Of a stretch of DNA of 45,161 bases, positions 37,257-45,157 are shown one piece after another. Numbering within the stretch: the stretch's first letter is position 1; every line of letters begins with the position of its first letter. The notes beneath the pieces are model-generated. The model did not search any database. It was given only the letters and a program-made list of their open reading frames with translations, and was not told the origin of the DNA. The position numbers and the translations under genes were made by a program. Source of the stretch: an uncultured Paraglaciecola sp. (GTDB lineage: Bacteria > Pseudomonadota > Gammaproteobacteria > Enterobacterales > Alteromonadaceae); NCBI RefSeq assembly GCF_913020055.1, contig NZ_CAJWCF010000027.1, forward strand, positions 1 through 45,161, given 5' to 3'.

Positions 37257-38351
37257 ATGTCAAAATTATCACGTAGACACTTTCTACAATTTGCAGGTGC
37301 AGGGTTAGCTACCAGCCTAACAGCTGGCTTGGCATTTAATGTCCAGAGTAACCCTAAAAAGAAGATCGGTGTCGCACTGGTTGGATTAGGTTATTACAGC
37401 AAGGGTTTGTTAGCCCCTGCATTAGAGCTCACTCAGCACTGTAAACTGCGTGGTATTGTCACCGGAACCCCCAGTAAAATTCCAGAATGGCAGCAACGTT
37501 ATTCGATCCCAGATAAAAATGTGTATTCCTACGACAACATGCACGAAATCGCCAACAACCCAGATATAGACGTTATTTACGTTGTTGTACCTACTTCATT
37601 GCACCTTAAATATTGTGAGATAGGGGCCAACGCAGGCAAACATGTGTGGTGTGAAAAACCTATGGCGATGACCACCCAACAATGCCAACAAATAATCGAT
37701 GTTTGCAATAAAAACAAAGTGCAGCTGACAGTGGGCTATCGCATGCAACACGAACCCAATACACGGGCATTGATGGAATTTAAACACGCAAAGCCCTATG
37801 GCAAAGTCCAAAGTATTATCAGTCAAGCAGGTTATGGAGGTAATGGCAGGCCCGCCGACAACTGGCGGATGCAAAAGGCAATGGGCGGTGGAGCCATGTA
37901 CGATATGGGTGTCTACCCGTTAAATGGTGCCAGATTTTTAACTGGGCTTGAACCAATAGCGATAACAGCAAGACATGACAAATCACATCCACATATATTT
38001 AAAGAAGTAGATGAAACCACTTATTTTACCCTTGAGTTTCCTGAAGGGTTAATAGCAGAGTGCGCCACCAGTATGGTGAAGAGCTTTAACCAGATTAAAC
38101 TCGATTGTGAAAAAGGCTGGTATCAATTAACCCCCATGTCTGAATATAGTGGAGTGACTGGGTTAACAAGTGATGGAAAACGCTTCCCACCTATCAAAGG
38201 GCTACAACAAGCCATACAAATGGACGACGATGCACTGGCTATTCTAAATCAAGGGCCAATATTAGTGCCGGGAGAAGAAGGACTGCGTGATATCCACGTG
38301 GTGCAGGCCGCCTTTGAATCAGCGGCCAGCGGTAAACGCGTATTACTTTAA
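37257..38351 (+). CDS. Tat-exported Gfo/Idh/MocA family oxidoreductase
   Basis: This 364-residue protein has a twin-arginine signal (SRRHFLQFAGAG, then a hydrophobic stretch to about 32) and a NAD(P)-binding domain with VGLGYYSKG. The family EKP motif is in HVWCEKPMAM, and the C-terminal domain has GGGAMYDMGVYPLNGARFL. Like glucose-fructose oxidoreductase, it should be exported folded with a tightly bound cofactor and act on sugars in the periplasm. It diverges from the aldolase-dehydratase operon. The gene converges on the dioxygenase gene with a six-base gap. The exported isomerase-like protein at 23235 is a possible partner. Confidence 0.9.
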   Translation: MSKLSRRHFLQFAGAGLATSLTAGLAFNVQSNPKKKIGVALVGLGYYSKGLLAPALELTQHCKLRGIVTGTPSKIPEWQQRYSIPDKNVYSYDNMHEIANNPDIDVIYVVVPTSLHLKYCEIGANAGKHVWCEKPMAMTTQQCQQIIDVCNKNKVQLTVGYRMQHEPNTRALMEFKHAKPYGKVQSIISQAGYGGNGRPADNWRMQKAMGGGAMYDMGVYPLNGARFLTGLEPIAITARHDKSHPHIFKEVDETTYFTLEFPEGLIAECATSMVKSFNQIKLDCEKGWYQLTPMSEYSGVTGLTSDGKRFPPIKGLQQAIQMDDDALAILNQGPILVPGEEGLRDIHVVQAAFESAASGKRVLL

Positions 38352-38357
38352 ATCTGG

Positions 38358-39185
38358 CTAAAGTAGGCTTGGCGTTGCTTGTAGCCAATTTTCTTTAGCA
38401 TACAGGGTATCCGCACAAGTAATATGTAAGGTAAAGGCATGGCGCGACTTATCCGACAAATTAGGCGCACTAAAGTGGGGTAGCAGTCCATTAAATACCA
38501 CCAAGGTGCCTTTGTTAACTTCTAAAGGTTTAGCACTGTCATCATTAGGCCAAGGCATATGGTGTAAAGTTTTTAATTCTGTACTGTCATCGGGATAACG
38601 TAAAAACTGCTCTTTTAAGGGGATATCCGCTCCCCCCGACTGCACCTGCAAACAACCATTTTGTAACGTTGCATCTTCCACTGCTAGCCAAAATGTCACA
38701 ACTGAAAGAGGTGTAGTAAAGAAATAACTGGCATCCTGATGCCAGCGAATAACCCCGCCAATTTTAGGTTGTTTAAAAATGTACATGGATTGGTGAATTT
38801 GTGGTCTGGCCAAACCCAAATCTAATGCAATGTCTCTAATTTTATCGCTATGACTAAAGTCTTTAAATTCCGGTATTAATTGATGTAGAGCATGGCCAAT
38901 TTTATTAATACTCAGTGACTTATCTTGTTTAAGCTCACCTGCTTGATCAAAGGCATCTTCTTCAAAAAAACACCGCACTTTATCCCCTGAGGATAAAAAG
39001 TAATCATCACGGGTTTTACTATGATCCTCAGTAGAAAAGACGGCACGAGTAGAATTAGGATCAAACTCGGCAACTATGTTATTCGCAGAATCTTTTAGCG
39101 CACTCATCTGCTCGGCAGAAAAACACTGCTCAAGCACTAAATATCCATTTTGTTGGTAAGATTTTTTTTGTTCTGTTGTAAGCAT
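38358..39185 (-). CDS. Phytanoyl-CoA dioxygenase family protein, PHYHD1-like
   Basis: This 275-residue non-haem iron, 2-oxoglutarate-dependent oxygenase has iron ligands H149 and D151 (RWHQDASYF) and H237 (LLPHFSAP), with R248 for 2-oxoglutarate (SDKSRHAFTLH). Stretches DYFLSSGDKVRCFFEE, SINKIGHALH, QSMYIFKQPKIGG and ENWLQATP resemble animal PHYHD1 along the whole length more than they resemble phytanoyl-CoA hydroxylase. The substrate of PHYHD1 is not settled. It is cytoplasmic and alone on its strand, with an ATG at 39185 and no strong ribosome site. Confidence 0.92.
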   Translation of the reverse strand: MLTTEQKKSYQQNGYLVLEQCFSAEQMSALKDSANNIVAEFDPNSTRAVFSTEDHSKTRDDYFLSSGDKVRCFFEEDAFDQAGELKQDKSLSINKIGHALHQLIPEFKDFSHSDKIRDIALDLGLARPQIHQSMYIFKQPKIGGVIRWHQDASYFFTTPLSVVTFWLAVEDATLQNGCLQVQSGGADIPLKEQFLRYPDDSTELKTLHHMPWPNDDSAKPLEVNKGTLVVFNGLLPHFSAPNLSDKSRHAFTLHITCADTLYAKENWLQATPSLL

Positions 39186-39637
39186 TTAAAGGTCTCGAAC
39201 TACTATGAAGTGAAGCTAAAACGAGCTTAGCAAGATGGCCTATGTAAAAACAAAATTCAAGTAACTTTGTTGCTAGGTGAACAGTAAATATAATCCCGAT
39301 TGTCCGCATAACGTCCTGAACAATAAAGCAGTATTAAGGTAAACTTACTGTAGTTTCAAACAAGGTATGCCAGAACAGTCTTAACAAGCTCAAAGTAATT
39401 AACCAATTATTTGTTATTTTAACTAACTTTTTGCCATTTATTTGCGACTAACCATTAAGAAAAACCAACATAACCATAATTATCAAACACTTACATGTTT
39501 GGCACATGACGTGCAAAAGCAAAGTGCTAGTGCAAGAGCAAGTGCTGGAGTAAGTGGCTGAACCAAAGACCAAACTTGTTAAGCAATCCCAAAATTAGAA
39601 ACCAGAATAAATAACACATTACGCATAAAGGACAACT
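39186..39637. other. Divergent intergenic region with a two-copy tandem repeat
   Basis: This 452-base region lies between divergent genes. Two adjacent, imperfect copies of an 18-19 base unit are visible at 39518-39554 (AGCAAAGTGCTAGTGCAAG, then AGCAAGTGCTGGAGTAAG), about 85 bases before the lipoprotein gene. They could be binding sites for a regulator or simple slippage. No gene is seen. Confidence 0.5.
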
Positions 39638-40330
39638 ATGACACGCTCAAAATTAACAACCGCGGTACTACTAGCTGCATTAACCGTCAGTACATCTGGC
39701 TGTATCATTCATGTAGGTGGAAACGATAAGAATGACAGTGACGGCATTGAATACAGCAGTGTATTTGGCGGAGTAGACATTGCCGAAAACAAACGAGTGG
39801 GTGACCTTTCATCGGTCAATGGCAATATCACCATTCAAGACAATGTCACTGCCCGTGATGTTAGTGCAGTAAACGGTAATATCGAAATAGGTAATAACGT
39901 CACTGTAAACGATTTATCAACCGTCAATGGCGATATTCAAACTCAAAACTCTTTATCAGCACAACGTGATGTCAGCACAGTTAATGGCAACATAACATTT
40001 GGTGAAAATTCAAAGGTTGATGAAGATGTCACAACTGTAAATGGTGACATTAGCCTAACGTCCACCACAGTCGGTGATGATATTACCACTAAAAATGGCA
40101 GCATTAGCTTACTAAAAGGCTCGGTTGTAGAAGGCGATATCGAATTTGAATCACAAGATAACAGCAGTTGGTGGGGTGAAAAATCTCGTGAGCACAATCC
40201 CCCAACGTTAACCATTGATGCTTCATCTGATGTAAAAGGAATCATTATTTTGCATCAAGTGGTGATTTTGGAAATCGACAACCCAGCTGTGTTAGCAAAA
40301 GTTGAACGTCGTTACAAAGGTCAAGAATAG
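39638..40330 (+). CDS. Repeat-containing lipoprotein with a predicted beta-helix (VNGNI repeats)
   Basis: This 230-residue protein has a lipoprotein signal (LTVSTSGC, lipid-attached C22). From about residue 56 to 165 it contains roughly six repeats of 17-19 residues on the pattern D(L/V)S(S/T)VNG(N/D)I...N..V, for example DLSSVNGNITIQDNVTAR and DVSAVNGNIEIGNNVTVN. The period suits a right-handed beta-solenoid, as in bactofilin-like or DUF4097-like proteins. The C-terminal region (about 170-230) is different and includes a hydrophobic IIILHQVVILEI strand. The gene is solitary, with a good ribosome site (AAAGGACAA). Function unknown; a structural envelope role is a guess. Confidence 0.82.
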   Translation: MTRSKLTTAVLLAALTVSTSGCIIHVGGNDKNDSDGIEYSSVFGGVDIAENKRVGDLSSVNGNITIQDNVTARDVSAVNGNIEIGNNVTVNDLSTVNGDIQTQNSLSAQRDVSTVNGNITFGENSKVDEDVTTVNGDISLTSTTVGDDITTKNGSISLLKGSVVEGDIEFESQDNSSWWGEKSREHNPPTLTIDASSDVKGIIILHQVVILEIDNPAVLAKVERRYKGQE

Positions 40331-40338
40331 CTAAACTT

Positions 40339-40368
40339 GGTGAGGTCGGCTTTTGCGTCGGCCTCACC
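40339..40368 (+). terminator. Probable hairpin terminator
   Basis: GGTGAGGTCGGC (40339-40350) pairs with GTCGGCCTCACC (40357-40368) using two G-U pairs. It is a strong stem but the following ATTTAGTT is a weak U tract. It separates the convergent lipoprotein and sulfotransferase genes. Confidence 0.6.
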
Positions 40369-40388
40369 CATTTAGTTGATAAGTAAAA

Positions 40389-41126
40389 CTAAGCAATAAT
40401 TCTTTTATTATAGAGTTGCTGATAAAAAGGCTGAACTTGGTTGACCACCGAAAGCTGCTCATCATTAAGCTGCAATTGTTTCTCTGTATAAGGCGCAAAA
40501 CCAGTAGAGTTTTCGACACTGTCATACCAATGTTTTGCCCAAACCCCATCACTGGTGCGGCCGCCTTTTGGCCAGTTCAACATTTTGGGCATAAATGGCA
40601 CACCTAACTTTTCGCACAACAATCTTAACGTTCTTTCAGGGTTTTTAAGCACATCATTAGAATCGACAATAGGGATATCTTGACCGGAAGCCTGACTAAT
40701 TTCTTGATACAACTCAAACTGCCTTTTAATGCCTATATCTTCGACCGAACAGACACCACGGCTATTAGTATAAGAATTAACCACCTGAGCGGGATCACGG
40801 ATCAAAAAACAATGTTGCAGATCTTTTGCCCAGGTTAAATCGAAACCGGCTAACATATGATGTGTCATATGTTTTTGATACTGCACGTTGCTTGAACACT
40901 CACCGTTGACAAGTTCATTCGCCACTTGCTCATAACTGCTGCTTTGACTCTGTAACACTTCATCAAAACACGGGTGTGGGCTGCGGGTTTTATTCAGATA
41001 AAATCCGTAAAATGGCTCATCGACTACTTGTGAGTCACTGCGATTTTCCCAACTACGCATCATCGCCGTAGAAATATTCCGAGGACCAGACCACATAGCA
41101 ATCCTATGGGTCTCTCTTTGGGTCAT
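40389..41126 (-). CDS. Sulfotransferase-like P-loop protein, paired with the aminotransferase
   Basis: This 245-residue protein has the sulfotransferase fold. The 5'-phosphosulfate-type loop is MWSGPRNISTAMM (11-23), and the 3'-phosphate site is LIRDPAQVVNSY (R110, S118). VVDEPFYGFYL and SDGVWAKHWYDSVENSTGF further mark the subfamily. From memory these segments match the N-terminal P-loop part of plant BCAT-like proteins (Arabidopsis At5g27410 type), in which it is fused to a class IV aminotransferase. Its start overlaps the stop of the aminotransferase gene by four bases (ATGA). It may transfer sulfate to, or otherwise activate, a compound handled by the aminotransferase. No sulfotransferase activity is proven for this subgroup. 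Confidence 0.85.
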   Translation of the reverse strand: MTQRETHRIAMWSGPRNISTAMMRSWENRSDSQVVDEPFYGFYLNKTRSPHPCFDEVLQSQSSSYEQVANELVNGECSSNVQYQKHMTHHMLAGFDLTWAKDLQHCFLIRDPAQVVNSYTNSRGVCSVEDIGIKRQFELYQEISQASGQDIPIVDSNDVLKNPERTLRLLCEKLGVPFMPKMLNWPKGGRTSDGVWAKHWYDSVENSTGFAPYTEKQLQLNDEQLSVVNQVQPFYQQLYNKRIIA

Positions 41127-42043
41127 ATAGCACTGCCTTGGGTTTCGGTTTCGACCAGCTGAATGTAAAGCTGCTGAAGTCGCGCTAACATAGGTTTTTC
41201 ACCCGTACCTATTATACGTCCATCTACCTGAGCAACAGCAGACAAACCGGCAAAAGTACCAGTAATAAACGCCTCGTCAGCTCCGTATACATCGGCCAGA
41301 GTGAAGTTACGCTCAAATACTTTTATATCATTGTTTTTGCATAGGTTAATGACGTTACGGCGAGTGATCCCATCTAAACAAAAGTCACCAGAAGAGGTCC
41401 ATACTTCACCATCTCGTGCGATAAAAAAGTGAGTTGAATTACAGGTTGCCACAAAACCATGGGGATCAAGCATCAAGGCTTCGTCAGCGTGAGCCTTAGC
41501 GGCCTGAATACAAGCAAAAATACAATTTAGTTTTGAGTGAGTATTAAGCTTGGGATCTTGTACATCAGGGTAACCTCTTCTTACATGGCTGGTGAAAAGT
41601 GATATGCCTGTATTATCTATCTGTTCAATGGCCGATTTATGTTCGGCAATAATCACAATGGTTGCGCCCGAAATGGTCACTCTTGGATCTTGATAAGGCG
41701 TACTTTTAATGCCTCTGGTCACCATTAAACGAATATGAACCCCATCAAACATCTGATTAGCATCACAAGTGTGTTGAATTCGTTCGACTAACTGCTCTTT
41801 CGTTAGTCCAATATCCATGTCTAAGGCTTTGGCTCCATCATAAAGCCTACGCATATGTTGCTCGATAAACGCCAGATGACCATTGTGTAACCGAATGCCT
41901 TCCCACACGCCATCACCCAATATAAATCCACTATCAAACACCGAAATTTTGGCTTCGCTGCGAGGGAATAACTCACCATTTATATTGATTAAAATATTCT
42001 CATTACGGGGATCTTGTTGATATTGATGTGTACCAGATGCCAT
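41123..42043 (-). CDS. Class IV aminotransferase (BCAT/D-amino-acid aminotransferase-like), atypical active site
   Basis: This 306-residue fold-type IV PLP enzyme has the domain start FDSGFILGDGVWEGIRLHNG, the PLP lysine K171 (NTHSKLNCIFA), and CLDGITRRNVINLC near 222, which holds the phosphate-side loop. In standard members the segment after the lysine reads like GxVAEGxxxNIF, whose glutamate contacts the PLP ring nitrogen; here it is GFVATCNSTHFF, with T200 at that place. The enzyme may therefore have unusual chemistry or be a variant subfamily. It is first in a two-gene operon with the sulfotransferase-like gene and overlaps it by four bases. The usual amino donor is unknown. A ribosome site GGATT lies about 8 bases before the ATG. 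Confidence 0.9.
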   Translation of the reverse strand: MASGTHQYQQDPRNENILININGELFPRSEAKISVFDSGFILGDGVWEGIRLHNGHLAFIEQHMRRLYDGAKALDMDIGLTKEQLVERIQHTCDANQMFDGVHIRLMVTRGIKSTPYQDPRVTISGATIVIIAEHKSAIEQIDNTGISLFTSHVRRGYPDVQDPKLNTHSKLNCIFACIQAAKAHADEALMLDPHGFVATCNSTHFFIARDGEVWTSSGDFCLDGITRRNVINLCKNNDIKVFERNFTLADVYGADEAFITGTFAGLSAVAQVDGRIIGTGEKPMLARLQQLYIQLVETETQGSAI

Positions 42044-42147
42044 TGGGATTAATCCAAACAGTTAGAATTGGGTAATAACTTAGCATAAATGTATTAAGTA
42101 GAAATCATCTAGATACAGCACTGACAGTTACTATGAAAATTCCCCCA

Positions 42148-42708
42148 CTATTCCACCTCAACTAACTCGCTAACCCCTAGCAAAGTCTCAACAACTTTCT
42201 TCAGTAAAAACGTTTCACGTTCAATCGAAAGACCTTTTTTATCACTGTTCGCCATCACATCTTCGTTGTGCGCAATTGCTTCATGAATATTCACCCATAG
42301 AGGTGTCATGCCATTATTCACTTCATGTGACTCAAAGGCAGTGTCGCCCAACTCATCATCAATCTCACACACATAACAGTATGAAATCATATGAATAATA
42401 TCTGCATCAGCTTTATACCACGGACGATATTCATCATAACGAGCAAAAGCTTTTACATTGCGTACCCCCTGCGCCCCTGTTTCTTCCTGAAGCTCACGAA
42501 TTAAACCCGCCACTTCATCTTCACCATCGTCAATGCCACCACCAGGCAAGCTGTAATCATGATAACGCTGGGTAAAAAGCAATAAAATATCCTCGCCCTT
42601 AACCACAATAGCTCGCGCCGCGTGACGTTCAATGAGCTTTAGCTCACTAGTAGGAGAAATATCTTCAGGAGAGACATCGGAATGAAAAGCCGTTTTTAAC
42701 AGTTGCAT
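42148..42708 (-). CDS. NUDIX hydrolase
   Basis: This 186-residue protein has a complete Nudix box at 57-79: G57, E63, then RELQEETGA (71-79), matching Gx5Ex7REUxEExGU. The preceding SLPGGG and following FARYDEYRPWY fit the fold. The substrate is probably a nucleoside diphosphate linked to another group, but no specificity motif is recognisable. Cytoplasmic. The ATG at 42708 has AGG upstream. It is in the same direction as the aminotransferase gene but 104 bases apart, so co-transcription is uncertain. Confidence 0.92.
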   Translation of the reverse strand: MQLLKTAFHSDVSPEDISPTSELKLIERHAARAIVVKGEDILLLFTQRYHDYSLPGGGIDDGEDEVAGLIRELQEETGAQGVRNVKAFARYDEYRPWYKADADIIHMISYCYVCEIDDELGDTAFESHEVNNGMTPLWVNIHEAIAHNEDVMANSDKKGLSIERETFLLKKVVETLLGVSELVEVE

Positions 42709-42894
42709 AAATGATTACCTAGGGGACGTGCCGATATTTTATCACTGTTCAGATCAAATGATTTCTGATAATTGGCCGAGCTACCAAAGATAAACAGAGA
42801 TAAGCAGAGATAAAACCAATGCTTCTTCAAAAGAATTCAAAACAAACCAATCCGTTTTTCAACGAACCTGCCCCCTTTTATTTTCTTTTACTTA

Positions 42895-43815
42895 TCATAA
42901 CTCTTCTGTTTTTAGCCAATTACCCACTACTTCAACATATTCAATCGGCAATATATGGTCTTCTTCAAACGACACTATTTGCTTGTGGGTAGAAGTAATG
43001 TTGTCGAATATGAGTTGGTTCTGTTCTGGGCTAGCTACGTCATCATGTTCGCCATAAATGACCAGTACTCGCGCGGCATTGATCTTCGATACAAGATTAA
43101 GCGGTGAGACAATCGCTACTTTGTTATCAATAAATGGGGGCACAACACTGATGATTTGTTTAACTCTGTTGTCGACGGCTCCCATTAACAAAGCGACTTG
43201 GCCTCCCATACTGTAGCCTGCTAATGTTATTCGGTTTGCATCGAGCTCTGGTTGTGTTGCAATCCAATCAAGCAGTGTTCTATTGTCTATTACCGAATTT
43301 ACAATCATCTGCTGGTAATCAAATTTATCTCCAAAATAATGTAAATTGTTCCAGATTCTCCTTAATGATTTACCTTCAATTTTACGCTTACCATGAAATC
43401 TTGCGTCAATGGCCACCACTGCATAACCTTTTGATAATGCCATTTTTGTTAGCTTATCAACCTTTGTTACCGTGGCTCGCCCCTTTAACTCATCTTTGAA
43501 CCACCTTGGATAACTTCTACCCATTGCATGTAAACCAACAAGTACAGGATATGAGTCGCGTTTTTGTTCAGGAAGCTGTATTTGCCCATGAATCAACTCA
43601 CCGTCAAATGCTCTAAATGAAAAGCTACGAGTATTTCCGATCTCACTTAACACCTTAAAATTGCTGAAAGTATTAAAATACTGATACTTATCTACAATCT
43701 CAGCTTGGGTCATAGTTTGTTGTGGCAGTTTAGCAACAGCAAAGTAGTAAGTGGCGGCTATTGCTGCAAAGCTGGTTAGAATTATTGCTGACCATTTGAT
43801 TATCTTTTTCCTCAT
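42895..43815 (-). CDS. Membrane-anchored alpha/beta hydrolase
   Basis: This 306-residue protein has an N-terminal hydrophobic helix (about 8-28) flanked by KK, so it is either anchored or exported. The alpha/beta hydrolase domain shows VLVGLHAMGRSYP (oxyanion region), the nucleophile elbow AGYSMGGQVALL, the acid near VIYGEHDDVA, and the base histidine in FEEDHILPIEY. It resembles the dienelactone hydrolase/acyl-peptidase-like group; the substrate is unknown. It has a strong ribosome site (GAGGGGAACG). It is probably monocistronic. No partner gene is close: the nearest downstream gene, the Nudix hydrolase, is about 190 bases away. Confidence 0.87.
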   Translation of the reverse strand: MRKKIIKWSAIILTSFAAIAATYYFAVAKLPQQTMTQAEIVDKYQYFNTFSNFKVLSEIGNTRSFSFRAFDGELIHGQIQLPEQKRDSYPVLVGLHAMGRSYPRWFKDELKGRATVTKVDKLTKMALSKGYAVVAIDARFHGKRKIEGKSLRRIWNNLHYFGDKFDYQQMIVNSVIDNRTLLDWIATQPELDANRITLAGYSMGGQVALLMGAVDNRVKQIISVVPPFIDNKVAIVSPLNLVSKINAARVLVIYGEHDDVASPEQNQLIFDNITSTHKQIVSFEEDHILPIEYVEVVGNWLKTEEL

Positions 43816-43905
43816 ATTGCGTTCCCCTCTTAATATGTCGCTAATTTATAAGCAACCATAATTTATTGCAGGTGAAACTTTGGTGAAAAAACTAATAGTA
43901 AATAG

Positions 43906-44181
43906 AGTCAGAGAATAAAAGAGCGACAAGAAAACTACCGAAACGTACTTAAAAATCAGATCGAAGGTAAATTACTGGAAGACATCAGAAAAGCCACAAA
44001 TAAAGGATTGGCGTTAAGTAATCAGGGCTTTATCCGCGATTTCGAAGCAATTACAGGAAAACACCTCAAAGAAGGAAAAAAGGCTGGCGTAAAAAGCACT
44101 TGGTACCAATGTTTTAAAATGGCTTTATTCTTCTATTTTTTATTCTCCTTCGCGCCATCATCCCTAATAGTTTTGACTTAA
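43906..44181 (+). pseudogene. C-terminal remnant of a REP-associated tyrosine transposase (RAYT, Y1_Tnp type)
   Basis: An open frame without a start begins after a TAG at 43903 and reads RQENYRNVLKNQIEG, then LEDIRKATNKGLALSNQGF, then IRDFEAITGKHLKEGKKAG. This is the typical tail of RAYT transposases (IRxATNKGLALGN...IExLTGRR.....RG). After about 44100 it runs into unrelated hydrophobic codons to TAA at 44181. The whole catalytic N-terminal part with the HUH motif is missing, so it is a decayed fragment. Confidence 0.75.
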
Positions 44182-44254
44182 ATTCCTTCAAACACAAGTA
44201 GGTAATGGACTGCGTTAATAATGTCATCATATAGAATATACACTTAGAATAAGC

Positions 44255-44260
44255 TATAAT
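44255..44260 (+). promoter_or_regulatory. Probable -10 box for the Fic antitoxin-toxin operon
   Basis: TATAAT lies 25 bases upstream of the antitoxin ATG, which is preceded by a strong ribosome site (GGGGGGA). No good -35 match was found. Confidence 0.4.
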
Positions 44261-44284
44261 TCACGCAAATTCTGGGGGGACAAT

Positions 44285-44443
44285 ATGGCCAATTCAATTT
44301 TAAAAACTAAAGAGCAACAAGCTCGAGTTTTCACTCCTAAGATGAGCAATTTCGAGACAAGCTCTCGCTATGAAGGCTTATCCTTAAAAAAAGAAAATGA
44401 AGGCAAGTCTCTCAAAGAACTACAATTAAAGTATGCGCGATAA
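44285..44443 (+). CDS. ficA: Class I Fic antitoxin (FicA/YhfG-like), 52 aa
   Basis: This short 52-residue protein is encoded directly before the Fic toxin. It has the inhibitory-helix motif (S/T)xxxE(G/N) as SSRYEG (S26, E30, G31). In class I Fic systems the glutamate of this motif blocks productive ATP binding in the toxin. The N-terminal LKTKEQQARVF and the general layout resemble E. coli YhfG. Its last 11 bases overlap the toxin gene, which starts at 44433, so the two are translationally coupled. An exceptional GGGGGGA ribosome site precedes the ATG, which fits antitoxin being made in excess. Motif and position together make the call firm. Confidence 0.88.
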   Translation: MANSILKTKEQQARVFTPKMSNFETSSRYEGLSLKKENEGKSLKELQLKYAR

Positions 44444-45029
44444 GTACGGTGTAAGTCAGGATAATTATTGTTACCCCAACTCCGATGTACTGAAAAACAA
44501 ATTAAATATTCTAGATGAGACTACTTTAGAAGATGCAGAATTAGCATTTACCGCTGTTAGATATAGCGAATATTCTTCCGCTATATCATCCATAAATTCA
44601 TTCAATTTAACTCACCTAAAAGCGCTACACCAACACCTTTTTCAAGATGTGTTTGAATGGGCCGGGGAAATAAGAACGGTAGATATATCAAAAGGTTTGA
44701 CTCGATTTTGTACATGTCAGCGCATTGAGCAAGAAGCCACAAAACAATTTTCTAGACTCCCATTGCTTCTAAATATTAATTCGACAGAAGAGTTAATAAC
44801 AGTCATTGCTGATATCTTTTGTGAACTCAATATTATCCATCCATTTCGTGAAGGTAACGGAAGAACTCAGCGTTTTTTCTTTGAGGAATTATTCTTCTTT
44901 TTAGGATTAAATGTAGAGTGGCCAAACATCAAAAAAGACAAATGGGTTGAGGCAAATATCCATGGGTACAATGGTAATCTTAAGCCTTTAGTTCAGATAT
45001 TAACTGACGCCACATCGTTAGACATATAG
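44433..45029 (+). CDS. fic: Fic-domain toxin (adenylyltransferase), class I
   Basis: This 198-residue protein has a complete Fic motif HPFREGNGRTQR (136-147), fitting HxFx(D/E)GNGRxxR with catalytic H136, and the flap region before it (about 75-95, VDISKGLTRFC). Fic enzymes move AMP from ATP to a hydroxyl of a target protein; homologous FicT toxins modify DNA gyrase and topoisomerase IV. N-terminal similarity to E. coli Fic (DKYGVSQDNYCYPNSDVL) and the 11-base overlap with an antitoxin gene support a toxin-antitoxin system. It carries no internal SxxxEG helix of its own that I can see, as expected for class I. Confidence 0.92.
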   Translation: MRDKYGVSQDNYCYPNSDVLKNKLNILDETTLEDAELAFTAVRYSEYSSAISSINSFNLTHLKALHQHLFQDVFEWAGEIRTVDISKGLTRFCTCQRIEQEATKQFSRLPLLLNINSTEELITVIADIFCELNIIHPFREGNGRTQRFFFEELFFFLGLNVEWPNIKKDKWVEANIHGYNGNLKPLVQILTDATSLDI

Positions 45030-45157
45030 TAACAAACTGATTCTGTTACAATGGATATATCTATAGTTCTGCAATGACATATCCTGACATATATGGACGC
45101 TCCCGTGATGTCAACGTAATACCTGCCTCTTCGTGCTGATTTTCAGCATGAATTACG
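45029..45157. repeat. Inverted repeats after fic, possibly REP-like
   Basis: GTAACA (45029-45034) and TGTTAC (45044-45049) form a short hairpin at the fic stop. Farther on, CGTAAT (45115-45120) and ATTACG (45152-45157) enclose TGCTGA (45134-45139) and TCAGCA (45143-45148), giving nested palindromes. A REP-type element would be consistent with the nearby RAYT remnant, but the window ends here and no second copy was found. Confidence 0.4.

Noticed and set aside
39518-39554. CRISPR-like array
   Set aside because: Only two adjacent imperfect copies without spacers; no cas genes anywhere in the window.
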